This document shows positions 29,148-39,465 of a stretch of 64,000 nt of DNA, piece by piece. Made by a program: the position numbers and the translations under genes. The DNA comes from Limnomonas spitsbergensis (Eukaryota; Chlorophyta; Chlorophyceae; Chlamydomonadales): contig JAYJMM010000026.1 in the NCBI GenBank assembly GCA_037349105.1, forward strand, positions 2,418,001-2,482,000. Direction: 5' to 3'. How positions within the stretch are numbered: position 1 is the first letter of the stretch; each line of letters begins with the position of its first letter. A model generated the notes under the pieces. That model made no database searches. It was not told the origin of the DNA and was given only the letters and a program-made list of their open reading frames with translations.

Positions 29148-30190
29148 GGGTGAACACCGTGAATCAAGTAGAAAGGTGTGAACCGGTGACTAGCATGCTC
29201 AGAGTCATTGTAAGCGAACTCGCATGATACGAGGTGCTCATCCCAATCATCTTGATTCGGCGACATGTACGCCCGTACCTTGTCCTCAAAAGTTTTGCTA
29301 GCATTCTCCGTCTGACCATCTGTCTGAGGGTGATTTGCCGTAGACATTTTAAGGCGTGTTCCTAGCTGCGACTGCAGCGCTTTCCAAAAATCCGAAGTGA
29401 ACCGGGGGTCTCTGTCACTAATAATGATCTCAGGCATGCCGAAACGCCTAAAGATATTGGAACGGAACAACTCAACAGTGCCCTCTGCTGTGACGTCGAC
29501 TGAGCCAAAACGACTAGCTTGGTCATACGATCGACGAAAATACAAATACTGTCATGCCCGTGTTTTGTGCGGGGGAGACCGGTGGTGAAATTGTCCATTG
29601 ACCACGATGCACCAGCCTCGACAAAGATGGGCAAGGGATGTAACAACCCCATTTTTCTTTGATGACTCGGCTTAATAGCCTGGCACGATGGACATGTACT
29701 GCAATACCGATCCACTAAATGATGCTGCCTAGGCCAATATAAGGCGCGTGAGAGACGTTCGTAAGTCTTGTCGCGCCCTAAGTGGCCGGAGAGCGGGGCA
29801 TCATGAGCCTCAAACAACAGCATATGTCACAGATCGCGCTGCGGCACATACAACATGAACCCTTGGTAGAGCAATCCACCAGTCAGCTGGAAATCTATCC
29901 GCGAGCCCTACTCTATAGCCTTAAGAGTGCGTTGGTACTCCGGATCAGATATGAATTTGGTGCGAACATGCTAGAAGAGATCGTCATTTGCTTCCAGCCA
30001 CGTTAATGCGTTCACTGTGTAGTCCGGACGACGGGACAATGCGTCGGCTACAATGTTCTCTTCGCCAGGTTGGTGGACAATGTCGAAATCAAACTCAGCC
30101 AATGTGCTCATCCAGTTCATTTGTCTGTGGTTGAGTGTTGGTTTTGTCTGAATGAACTTCGTCGCCCAATTATCCGTGACAATCAAGGTA
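29148..30190 (-). pseudogene. Gypsy-type retroelement fragment: RNase H end and integrase
   Basis: Reading the minus strand from 30186: the end of an RNase H/tether region with FDFDIVHQPGEENIVADALS, then an integrase zinc finger (HDAPLSGHLG, CSTCPSCQ; 29823 downwards), then the start of the integrase core (SMDNFTTGLP). A shift of frame near 29500 separates this from the rest of the core, which has IIISDRDPRFTSDFWKALQ with the second catalytic Asp and HPQTDGQTENASKTFED with the Glu. Reverse transcriptase, protease and gag are missing upstream, and the C-terminal domain is cut off by the 67-bp array. It is a dead copy of a Ty3/gypsy polyprotein. Confidence 0.85.
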
Positions 30191-30458
30191 TCACGATATA
30201 GTCTTTTGGGCCATCATATCATATCATATCGTCCGATCTAGTATTTTGACAGACCGTGTCAAGGGGTTGACATGGGAGGTTTGGCTTGGGAGCTCGAAAT
30301 TGCCTCGTATCACGTTGTGGACTTTCCATGATATACGGAATCAGAAAGCGAGTATGCAACAACACAAGCATAGTCAACGCTCCAACGATATGAATATGAT
30401 ATGCTGACTAACTATATCGTGCTTTTTTGGTGACAACGACGAACTTCTTCCCCCTAAG

Positions 30459-32575
30459 ATGGAGGTGTCAGCGCTGGAGACTGAGCCCAGGGATCGGGCG
30501 GAGCCCCAGACACCCTCGGACGGTACCAGCAGACCAATTGCAGGGGACCTAGACCGCGGGAACCCAGGGTTCCGCGAGGGGTTTCACTCCAGCCATGAGG
30601 GCACGAGTCTGCTAGGAGGGGAGAGCGAAGACCCTTCGGAGGGGCCGCCAACACTGGTGGAGAATTCGGAGTCAGAGGAGGAGTGGTACGCTAGCGGAGC
30701 TCCGTCCCCGGAGCGGGTCGGCATCACCAGGGCAGAGGCTCGGGATGCAGTCAGGTTGGAGTTGCCAGACGACACAGGCCCATGACCAGGGAGTCCAGGG
30801 CGGAACCTCGAGGAGGAGTTGGAACAACTGCGACAAGAGTGGATGACCAAGGTCGATCAGGAGAGGACCGCGCTCGAGGAAACTGAACGCTGCCGCATGA
30901 GGGAGCTTGAGGATGGGGCGTGCCAGGCCGCTGTGGGGGTGAACCCGCGGCAAGCAGTAGCCCCACAAACCTCATCTCCAGGGGAGGCAGCAGCCTGTGG
31001 GACAGGCAGTGACTGCCCAGGGGATACCCAGCCCAGCACGCCGGTGCCGGCAAAGGCAAGGGAACCCTGGGGTGATCGAGCATCGTACAGTACGGGCGCT
31101 GGACAGCAGTGCTAAAAAACTTTGTAGATCAGCTGGGCGAGCAGAGAAGGCAAGACATGGGCCTGCAGGGAGCAGGCCAGGAGTCCAGCCTGCTGTTCCA
31201 GCTGAGAGCGCTGCCAGAGCCCGATACGGACCCAAGGATGGGAGGGTACAACCAGGCGCTCAGGGATCTGCAAGAGGAGTTGGCTGGAAAAATATCAGCT
31301 CTCGGGGAAACAGGGGCCAAGGGAGTCGCCACCCAACAGCCGGCGGGCAGCCGCTGTAGCCAGGCCCCAGGCATGCAGCAGCCGAGGCCAGTGGGCCGGG
31401 CTGGAGGAGCAGCCACACTGGAGGACAGCCAAACCTGCAACAGCGGTGTGGCCTGTCAAGCTAGGCAGTTTGCCAACGCTAGGAGAGGCATGAGGCAGTG
31501 CGTGGGACCAGAAGGGTCCGCGTGCGCAGGCACCGGCGGGGCAGCGCCGCGCCCCACTCACAGGCAGGGGCAGCAGGCACAAGGCAGCATGAGACAGCCT
31601 CCAGGGGCGTGGCCAGAGAGGGCCGGCACAGCTTGGGCTGACACAGCTGAGTTACGGGGAAAGAAGTCGAAGAAGGCTAGGCGACGCGCAAGGAAGGCGC
31701 AGAGGAAGGCCGCGGACAGGGACCGCGGCAGCAGGCCAGGAGTGGATTGCCCAGTCCAACCAATCAGGATCAGCCAGGTGGACTTGGAGATCACGTGGGC
31801 CAGAGAGCAACAGAGGCCAGAGCAGAGTGCGGAGCCACACGTAACGCAGCCCATGGCGCAACAGTCGCAGGAAACTGCGCGGCGGCTGCCAGCATGCAGA
31901 GGACTCCTCATTTGTACAGCATTGAAGGGGATCCTTACGAGGACGCTCCAGCTGATACTGGTGTGGCTCCTGCTGTCGGTGTGTGTCCTGGGTGTGCGAG
32001 CCACCGGGCAAGGAGTACGAGGTGGAGGGTTCACAGCAAGCCAGGGGGCTTTTGTGTTTGGTCGGGAAGCGGCAGCAAAGCTTACATCTGGCTGGTTGCG
32101 CCCCCCATGGGGGGTGCCAGCAGGGCTGGGGGCCCCTACAGCCAGCGTGAGGACTGGCAACGCAGCAACAACGCTGGCAAGGAAGCGCAGGCGGCGGAGA
32201 TGATCGACATGTTCCAGCCGGGGGGAGTGGTGGAACCACCCTCGGAGTACGTCAAAACAAAGGAGGGGTGGCTGCTGGGCAATCACCCTGACTTTACTGC
32301 GGAACAGCAGGAGAGCCTTGAGCAGAGCCTCAGGGACCGCCAAGGAGCATTTGCTTACTCCATGGAGGATCTACCCGGCTACTGCGGCACGCAGGGAGTG
32401 GACACAATGTGCCTACCTGTCCAAGCTGTTCGGACCATGGAGGCAGAAGGCGTGGTCCTTTTCGAGCCTTTTGGAGGAGATGCGTGCTCTGGCAGCGGGG
32501 AAGTGGCCGCGTCGTACAGGCAGTGCCTGGGAGAATCTGCTGCGGCAGATTGGGCCGACGCAGCGCAAGAACCAG
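30459..32575 (+). pseudogene. Retroelement gag-like region and protease-RT linker, broken
   Basis: Several overlapping frames make a Gln/Arg/Ala-rich, partly coiled protein typical of a retrotransposon gag, including basic KKARRRARKAQRKA near 31665. The frame changes around 31100 and 31900. In the frame read from 31747, HPDFTAEQQESLEQSL and FAYSMEDLPGY (about 32285-32385) match the linker that precedes reverse transcriptase in gypsy elements. The reverse transcriptase itself is absent: the sequence jumps to the second half of integrase within about 200 bp. I read this as an internal deletion. Confidence 0.6.
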
Positions 32576-33694
32576 GCAGACGGGCTGTCCGAGAGGGCTG
32601 TCCAGACACTCAAGACAGGCCTGCGCAAGTGTTGCGAGGAGGGCAGCAACGACGAGTCCTGGGACAAAATGGTGCCTTGGGTGGCCCTATGCTTCCGCTG
32701 CTCGCCGCAGCAAGCCACGCGCATGGCACCGTACGAGGTCTTGTTTGGGCAGAGAGCCACCTTTCCCTCCAGAGTGGGGGCGGACCTGTGGAACACAGCC
32801 AAGGTGGCAACGGCAGAGGAGGCAGCAGACCTACTCTTGGCCAGAGTGGCCAGGATCAAGGAGGCCCTCTCAGTCGCGGGTGAGCATCTGAAAATTGCGC
32901 AGCACCGCGACAAGCTGCGTTATGCACGCATACGTGGGGGAGGATACGTCCCCCAGGTCAGGCGCTTCGCAGAGGGAGATTACGTGTATGTGAGGTACTC
33001 ATCAGAGCGCCGCAGCCTCGATCCCAAGGCTAGGCCTGAGATACTAAGGGTGAAGAAGCTGGGGGCGACGGGAACCTTGGTTCTGGAGGGGGCAGATGGC
33101 CTCACAGTGACAGAGAATGCTGTCAACTGTTCTCCGTGCCACTTGCCCAACCTCAGGGGAGTGGTTGATTTCAGTGGAACCAGTCCCAATAACAGCCTGT
33201 CTTGCGAGGTGTGCCAGCTGCCTGATCGCGGGGAAGTGATGCTTTTGTGCGATGTCTGCAACACAGGTTGGCACATGGATTGCTTGGTACCAGCACTCGA
33301 AGAGGTGCCTGAGGGCGAGTGGTTGTGCTTAAGATGCACGCCTGAAGACGAAGGAGATGGGCCCGCTGCGATAGCAGGGCCCGCTACGGAAGACCGCAGT
33401 GTGGTGGTCCAGGGGCGGCCTGGCCCAGCAGCCAGAGCGGCCGCCAGAGCAGCTCCGGAGGCCAATGTCATGGACAAGCCTGAGGTTGAAGTTATGGCCA
33501 CCAACCCAGCAACAAGGCAAATGGAGCGGGGCATCGCTAGGCCAATGGCGAACGGGTTGTACGACATCTCGTACACCACTGGCAGGGGAGAGGCCAATGT
33601 CACCCCGAGGGCAGTTGCGAGAAGGGCTAAGGTGGCCAAGGAAGCAGCAAGGGAGGAAGAGGAGTCAGCACTTGAAGGGTTTACCGAGGCCTGA
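32576..33694 (+). pseudogene. Retroelement integrase C-terminal half fused to a PHD finger
   Basis: The open frame runs to the stop at 33692-33694. QADGLSERAVQTLKTGL supplies the third catalytic residue (Glu) of the DDE core. ATRMAPYEVLFGQ is the usual gypsy integrase block, followed by a long helix and FAEGDYVYVRY of the small C-terminal domain. From 33205 a PHD finger follows: CEVC, CDVC, HMDC and CLRC, giving the C4HC3 zinc pattern with a Trp in the usual place (TGWH). After it comes an Ala/Arg/Glu-rich tail. The N-terminal half of integrase and the reverse transcriptase are deleted. The frame is otherwise intact, which suggests a fairly recent copy. Confidence 0.75.
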
Positions 33695-34301
33695 AACTCA
33701 GGGAAGGCCGAGCCCAGAGCGGCAAGGCCGCTGAGCACTCGACGGTACCCACGCTGTAACCGGCAAGGAGCGGCTTGTCCCAGTACCCGGCAGGCAGTGG
33801 GCCGGCGGCCAGCGGGCCGAAGGCTGGCAATGCAAGATTGGAATTTGTTTCTCATAAACCGTAGCAGCAAGGCTGCGGTAGTACATACGCTGGAGATGAT
33901 GGATGAAGATAATTAGTCAATTCGTGTGATTGTAACACAGCGGGGGGCAGGATCCCGCTGCTACGGCGCACATTTCCTGTGGCCTTGAAGACCAGGTGTC
34001 TCTGGCGCAGTGGGGCAAGTGCAGCGGTTATTCATGGCCTGGCCTGATGACTGCGGAGATGACTCTGTTTGCTAGCCAATAGTGGGCTGAACAGCTAGGA
34101 TTTGCAGAATTCCGCGCATTAATTGCGTATCAGCAGCTGAGGCTCTGTGGATTTTTTCTTTTGAAGAAGGCCTGAACCAGACAGATTTCCTAAGACGATT
34201 TGAGCTTCTACGTACATATTTTCCAGAAGTTTCTTTCAGTACCACCCCTTTTCCGGCTCACAGCGCATGCCTGGAGGGCTTAACGCTGGGGAGCGGGCCG
34301 G

Positions 34302-34546
34302 GCGAGTAAAGTAGTAGGGGCGGTACCCACGAGACAGGGACACCCAGACAGGCCCTAGACAGGAAGAATCTCCTACTATGGCTGTGCCTTTCAGTTACCC
34401 TGTTAACAGCTCTTGTATGTAGTACAAGGAGCCTGAGTGTACGGCGTTGTGCCGTATTTGTGTGTAGAGGACGCCTCTCTAAGGCGTCCTGACCGGAGTT
34501 CACGGTATTTATCATAGTATTGCAGTTACTGCTTTATGGTGCGACA
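34302..34546. repeat. 245-bp direct repeat, left copy
   Basis: Starts GCGAGTAAAGTAGTAGGGGC and ends GCTTTATGGTGCGACA. It is nearly identical to 35180-35424, 878 bp downstream. On the minus strand it begins TGTCGCACC, which would suit an LTR start, but the other end does not finish in CA. Confidence 0.85.
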
Positions 34547-35179
34547 GCTGTCACAGTATATTACCGTATACGTGACAGAACCGTTTGAGCCGCCGTTAGC
34601 GGCCACGGAGCCTCCGCAGCTTCTCTGCGGATTCTCCTGATTTGAACTGAGACCTATTAACCTGCTTACGCAGGGTGATTCGGCATAATCCGTACTCTGA
34701 ATTGGGCCTGCCGGGTCCCTGTATCCCGGCAATTGCCTAAACTAGTTACTTCGTCCCTTTCTAAAGGCCAGACCTCTATTTGTAACAAGCACCGGCCGTC
34801 ATCTGTGAATGAGACCTTCTGCGTTCCCATAAGTCAGTACCTTAACACAAGTCAAGCCTATACAGCCTCCGCTGGTATAGCAGGAGATAGAACCCTCAGT
34901 TGAGGACCGAGACCCCTGCCGAAGAAGAAGTACGCAGTCTACGTCCCGGCCACCTCACCGCGTGACGCGCGGTAAGTGCACCTTTACTTAGCCCAGCTGG
35001 ATCGCGCCCAGACGGCCAGAAGGCCTGTGCTCCCAAAGCTATTTGCTAGTCATACATCTACCAGCTTCACAGCTTAACTCGCTGAGCACTCGCAGCCAGT
35101 GAGTAGTCACTGAGCCTGCCCGTAGGCGTCCATCACTGTTGTGAGGAAAGAAGTCCGCCACGGACCCGAAGCGTACATC
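34547..35179. other. Unique spacer between 245-bp direct repeats
   Basis: A spacer of 633 bp with no gene. If the repeats are LTRs, this would be the interior of a very small non-autonomous (TRIM-like) element. I see no clear primer-binding site or matching target duplication, so this remains a guess. Confidence 0.35.
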
Positions 35180-35424
35180 GCGAGTAAAGTAGTAGGGGCG
35201 GTACCCACGAGACAGGGACACCCAGACAGGCCCTAGACAGGAAAACTCTCCTACTAGGGCTGTGCCTTTCAGTTACCCTGTTAACAGCTCTTGTATGTAG
35301 TACAAGGAGCCTGAGTGTACGGCGATGTGCCGTATTTGTGTGTAGAGGACGCCTCTCTAAGGCGTCCTGACCGGAGTTCACGGTATTTACCATAGTATTG
35401 CAGTTACTGCTTTATGGTGCGACA
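35180..35424. repeat. 245-bp direct repeat, right copy
   Basis: Partner of 34302-34546. The two copies differ at only a few bases (for example GAAGAATCTCC against GAAAACTCTCC, and GGCGTTGTGCC against GGCGATGTGCC), so the duplication is recent. Confidence 0.85.
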
Positions 35425-35427
35425 CGT

Positions 35428-36430
35428 ACCTTCACACGCACACCTTGCGTGCTGCCGAATCTGACTTGCATATCCTGATTGCATGTTGCAGATCTGGTAT
35501 TCCAGCTGTTCAGTGTGGCAGATCTTGACATGCTGATCTTGAGTGATGTAGATCTTCAGTGCAGATCTCGACCTGCCGATCTCTAGTGATGTAGGTCTCG
35601 AGTGCAGTAGATCTCAGCTTTGCTATTCTTTTATGCTGCATTTTATTTACAGATCTTCAATGATGCAGATCTTGACATGTAGGTCCTGAGGAGACAAGAT
35701 TATCAGCGCCGGCGCAACGTCGTGTGGCGTTGTCTACTGTTCGCTGCATCATGATCGGTATTGGCAAGGTCCCCTAAGTTCTGCTCGTATGCTCACCAAG
35801 AGTTCCGAGTTTCCCCTGATTTAATTGTTCGTATCTTCACACGCATGCCTTGAGTGCTTCCGGACCTGACTTGCATGTCCTGATTGCATGTTGCAGATCT
35901 GGCATGACAGATACCTAGTGTTGCAGATCTGGACCTACAGATCTTGAGCGATGTAGATCTTCAGTACAGATCTTGATCTGCAGATCTCGAGTGATGTGGA
36001 TCTCGAGTGCTGTAGATCGCAGCCTTGCTATTTGCTTGTGCTGGATTTTCTGACTTGCAGATCTTTAATGATGCAGATCTTGACCCGCATGTTATGACTT
36101 TTTCCAGATAAGTAGATTTGCAGTGATTCAGATCCTGACTTGCAGATCATGCATTGCCGATCTGCTGTATTGCCGATCTGTTGTATTGCAGATCTTGACT
36201 TCGCCAGTAAACTGCAAATCTGTTGTGGTGCAGATCTTGACATTGCCCGTAAATTATATTCTGGCTTGCAGATCTTGACTTACAGATCTGCAACGATGCA
36301 GATCTTGACCTGAGGGACTTGACTTGCAGCTCCTGATAGTAGATCTGTAGTGATACAGATGTTGCCTTGCAGATCTGCTGTGATGCCGATCTTGACTTGC
36401 AGATCTCAAGGGTTATAGATGTTCCGTGTT
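35428..36430. repeat. Irregular AGATCT-rich repeat field
   Basis: Dozens of short degenerate units such as TTGCAGATCTTGACTTGCAG and GTGATGCAGATCTTGAC follow one another without fixed period. The palindrome AGATCT, or CAGATC, recurs every 15-30 bp. A larger copy of about 400 bp is visible because the CTTCACACGCA ... GATTGCATGTTGCAGATCTGG block occurs at 35430 and again at 35832. No gene is seen. Confidence 0.8.
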
Positions 36431-37241
36431 GTAGACCCCCCGTCCCACTCCGTGTCGTGCGCTGCTATGTCTGACATGTCCTCCTTCAATAGTCCCACAG
36501 CCTGACTAGCGCTCTGAGCGCTTTTAACCCGGCATGTATTTGGACCACGCTTTCAGGAAATAGTGTCCCAACCGCCAGCAGTTGGTATGGGCGGCCTTTG
36601 GCAGGTTGCTTAGATGGAGTGGAGCTCCAAGACCTCACCATGTCCATGACCAGACTGCCGGCGTAGCCGATGTATTTTAACTTGACTTCCATCCTGGTTA
36701 TCCCAGGGTTAGCCTGAGGACCGAGCGTAGCTCTATGCCGGCCATGCTGGAGCTGGGTCTAAGACTGGATTGCTGGCATAGCCAATGTGCTTTGGCCTGC
36801 TTTCATTCGCCATTGCCTGTTTCGTTGAGCAACTTTGCCTGAGGCGTAGCCTCGGCTTAGAGCTGTTCCATCTCAGCAGCTGTTCTTGCAGATCACAACG
36901 TGATAAAAAGCCTTTTCAGCTTTGAACATTTTCGCTGCCCCAGGCTGGGGGGGGGGAAGGCTGCTTGTCTCAGGCTGTGTCCACGTGGCTCATGTTTAAA
37001 TAATCTTATGAGTCTTGACTCAAGCTATGTCCCCGGTTCATCCCTTCCCCGTAGATCTCGCGTCGAAAGCGATCGAGTGCTACTCCAAGTGGGTGGCAGT
37101 GTTTCCTTGAAGGACGACTTTGCAGCTGAGCACTCATGGGCTTACAGCGCACCAGGGGCCCTTGGCCCAGCATGTCAAGGCATGGTGTTCGAAGATGGAT
37201 ATGGCTGAGGAGCCCAGGCAAAGCGAGTCACGCTGAAGCTA
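36431..37241. other. Region without a recognised gene
   Basis: The open frames here are short and overlap on both strands. Two sentences of sequence around GCCGGCGTAGCCGATGT and GCTGGCATAGCCAATGT are repeated with changes at 36655 and 36770. I found no domain, splice pair or RNA gene. Confidence 0.4.
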
Positions 37242-37715
37242 GTGACCATGAAGGCGCCACAGTCACCAGTTGTTCCAAAGCCACCAGCTGCTCCAAAGCC
37301 ACCAGCGGTTCCAACGACACTTGATGTCCGTCCGCCATTCACCAATGGCAGGACTACTCGGCGGGTTACACCCATGACGAGCGGCCAGCCTCCGTCACCC
37401 GCATTGGTGACGGCAGTGCCGCCAATTCAACGACCAACGCAGCCAGCGGATGGTCTACGACTGACACCGTCTCCACCTCTGACCAGCCCAAGTGGCCGGC
37501 CAGTCCGGGTAAGCAGACTTCCGCTACGGCTAGAGGCACATGCCACTGTCATTTGTGAGCGCCTGGTTCCCACGATGTTTCAGGACTGGACCACCATTGA
37601 CAGCGTGCTGGATGGTATGACTTGGCTGATGCCAGGGGTATGGTCGGGAAGGACCGCAACTGCTAAAGTGGTACTGGCACACTTAGCACGTGTCAAGGGG
37701 AGGCCACCCTGCTAA
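37242..37715 (+). CDS. Unrecognised Pro-rich open frame
   Basis: A frame of 157 codons. The first half is Pro/Thr-rich (VPKPPAAPKPPAVP), and the second half looks globular, with PTMFQDWTTIDSVLDGMTWL and TAKVVLAHLARVKG. It overlaps the next frame by 26 bases in a different phase. The position next to retroelement relics suggests it belongs to a mobile element, possibly read with the next frame by frameshifting. I do not recognise a family. Confidence 0.3.
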   Translation: MTMKAPQSPVVPKPPAAPKPPAVPTTLDVRPPFTNGRTTRRVTPMTSGQPPSPALVTAVPPIQRPTQPADGLRLTPSPPLTSPSGRPVRVSRLPLRLEAHATVICERLVPTMFQDWTTIDSVLDGMTWLMPGVWSGRTATAKVVLAHLARVKGRPPC

Positions 37716-38166
37716 CACTTTGGGGATAACCACAGGAGAATGCAAAACCATGTGTAACGTCCTTGACTTGAGTTTATCTCCCAATACTGTCATTATGTGC
37801 GCTGAGCCTGGTGTTTCCCCTGCCATGTTTGAGGTCCACTGGCCAGGTGTCATCACCAATTACGGATGGGCCGCAGGAGTGGCGGACTATCACCTGAACC
37901 CGGTGCAGCTGACATCGTATCGGTTCTTGGGCAGGCATCACGGCATGCACGTCATCATCGTCAACCCATCACCATCATTGGCTGACATCGTGTGTGCAGT
38001 GGTTGTACTAGCGGTTCCGCATGTAGTGTTGTTTGGTAGAGACTGGGTTTTTGCAGTGCGCAACAGCGCGGTTCGAGTGGCTATGGCAGCTACAATTGCA
38101 GGGCAGGCTAGCCATCAGAGCGGCAGATGCTACAGTGGTTGGTGGGACGGCCAGTGGGTCTGGTAG
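37690..38166 (+). CDS. Unrecognised open frame overlapping the previous one
   Basis: A frame of 158 codons with good amino-acid composition: NVLDLSLSPNTVIMCAEPG, TNYGWAAGVADYHLNP, MHVIIVNPSPSLADIV and VPHVVLFGRDWVF. The alternation of beta-like strands and the NPSPSLAD motif loosely recall Rossmann-type methyltransferase-like proteins carried by some retroelements, but I cannot claim that. It lacks known catalytic motifs that I can identify. The initiating ATG is only an assumption, because the frame may be reached from 37242-37715 by a shift. Confidence 0.3.
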   Translation: MSRGGHPANTLGITTGECKTMCNVLDLSLSPNTVIMCAEPGVSPAMFEVHWPGVITNYGWAAGVADYHLNPVQLTSYRFLGRHHGMHVIIVNPSPSLADIVCAVVVLAVPHVVLFGRDWVFAVRNSAVRVAMAATIAGQASHQSGRCYSGWWDGQWVW

Positions 38167-38169
38167 GGT

Positions 38170-38940
38170 TGAACGAGTGTGGATCTTAGTTTTCGCTTCG
38201 CGGGAGGTTATGGGTCGCATGCTGCGTTAAATAGGAAGTTGGGTGCGATGTACTGCGCAAGTTATTAGGATGGTGGGTCAGCGATTAGGGGCAGGGTGCA
38301 TAGTGCAAAAAGGGTTTAGGGAAGAGGTTTGTGTGAGAAATCTGCGTAGCAGAGGGGAGATGAGGGGTCAGGGCGTGCTTACGCTGGCTGGTCTAGTAAT
38401 TGGGGCGCATAACGCGTGGTGTGCATATGGGAGATTACGAGGGTTGAGTTAGTGCGTGTAAGCGCAGGTTGAGGGTTGGGACGCATAATGCGTGGGTTTT
38501 GAGATTAGTGTTAAGGGCGCATAATGCGGAGGGAGATGGAGAGTGTCAGGGTAGGTAGTTGCCAATAAATGCGTCGTGGGGAGTGGAGCCTTGGAGCCAT
38601 TGGAGCCGTGGAGCCGCAAAAGACCACGATATAGACAACACACACAAATGGAGGTTTAGAGGCCTTATCAGGATTTCCCTACGTGGGTTTTCATCCTATA
38701 ATTGGTCTACTCACGGCTTATCCGTGTAAGAATCCTTGAGGTGCTAGAGTGGAGGGTACAAAGGCATTTTGACGTGCATGATATGTCAAAACATCAGCCG
38801 TAATCTCGCATGGCTGTACCCACCTCAAGGATTAAAGAGGGTATTTTTACAGTCCTCTATTCACGATTGCTCTGCTTCCTGAATTTCGAACTGGGGGGAA
38901 GTGACTGCTGAGCGCAGTGATACTTCAGGGTCACTAGTAC
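38170..38940. other. Non-coding stretch with GCGCATAA-type motifs
   Basis: The motif GGGCGCATAATGCG or GACGCATAATGCG recurs at about 38400, 38480 and 38517 in a GGGTT-rich context. No gene is visible. CTGAGCGCAGTGATACTTCAG at 38910 is repeated at about 40100 beside the gag-like fragment, so the retroelement probably begins near 38940. Confidence 0.4.
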
Positions 38941-38945
38941 CTCGT

Positions 38946-39430
38946 GACAGCTGTCACGACGTATGGGTGCACCGCACGCATGGGTGGCTTGTACATTCTT
39001 TTTGGTTTCGGATCCATTATGTTTTGTGGTACTTCGAGAATGCCTAGCTCGCTCCAGGCATTCTTCTCTTCTTACTCAAGTATACACGAAGTTAAATCAC
39101 CCTGTTTACAATCTGTTCTGGGACTAATCGTCTACCTGTGATATTTCGGCCCCTTATCAAGGCCAGAAAACTACACTGATCGGAGATCTCTAGTTAACTC
39201 TACACAGATCCTTTCGCTCTAAGCCCACCCAATCGAGTATCAGGACCTGGCAGCTACACTGTGAGAATATATCTAGTTAACACTACACATATTCACTATC
39301 TCTAGCTTCAGCACCTCTACTCCTCCATCTCTCATTATTCTTGCTCTCTCGCCTGATAACTCTACACTGCGAGCTCTCAACTCTACACAGCGAGCTCTCA
39401 GCTCAATCTCTAGAACTTAAGTCGACACTG
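38946..39430 (+). mobile_element. Possible LTR/leader of a gypsy-like relic
   Basis: Begins TGTCACGACGTATGGG directly after CGTGACAGC. A TGTCACGA start is common in gypsy-type LTRs. The right part contains repeated ACTCTACAC and GCGAGCTCTCA motifs. No second LTR copy is found, so this is a suggestion based on the start motif and the nearby gag-like frame. Confidence 0.35.
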
Positions 39431-39465
39431 CAAGCTGTTTCCCTAGCCTTTCCTGGCTACCAAGT

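Noticed and set aside
30459..31115. Host gene with an acidic N-terminus
   Set aside because: Continuity with gag-like, RT-linker and integrase sequence downstream points to a retroelement gag.
35428..36430. CRISPR-like array of AGATCT repeats
   Set aside because: Spacing is irregular, the repeats are short and degenerate, there are no equal-length spacers, and the surrounding genome is eukaryotic.
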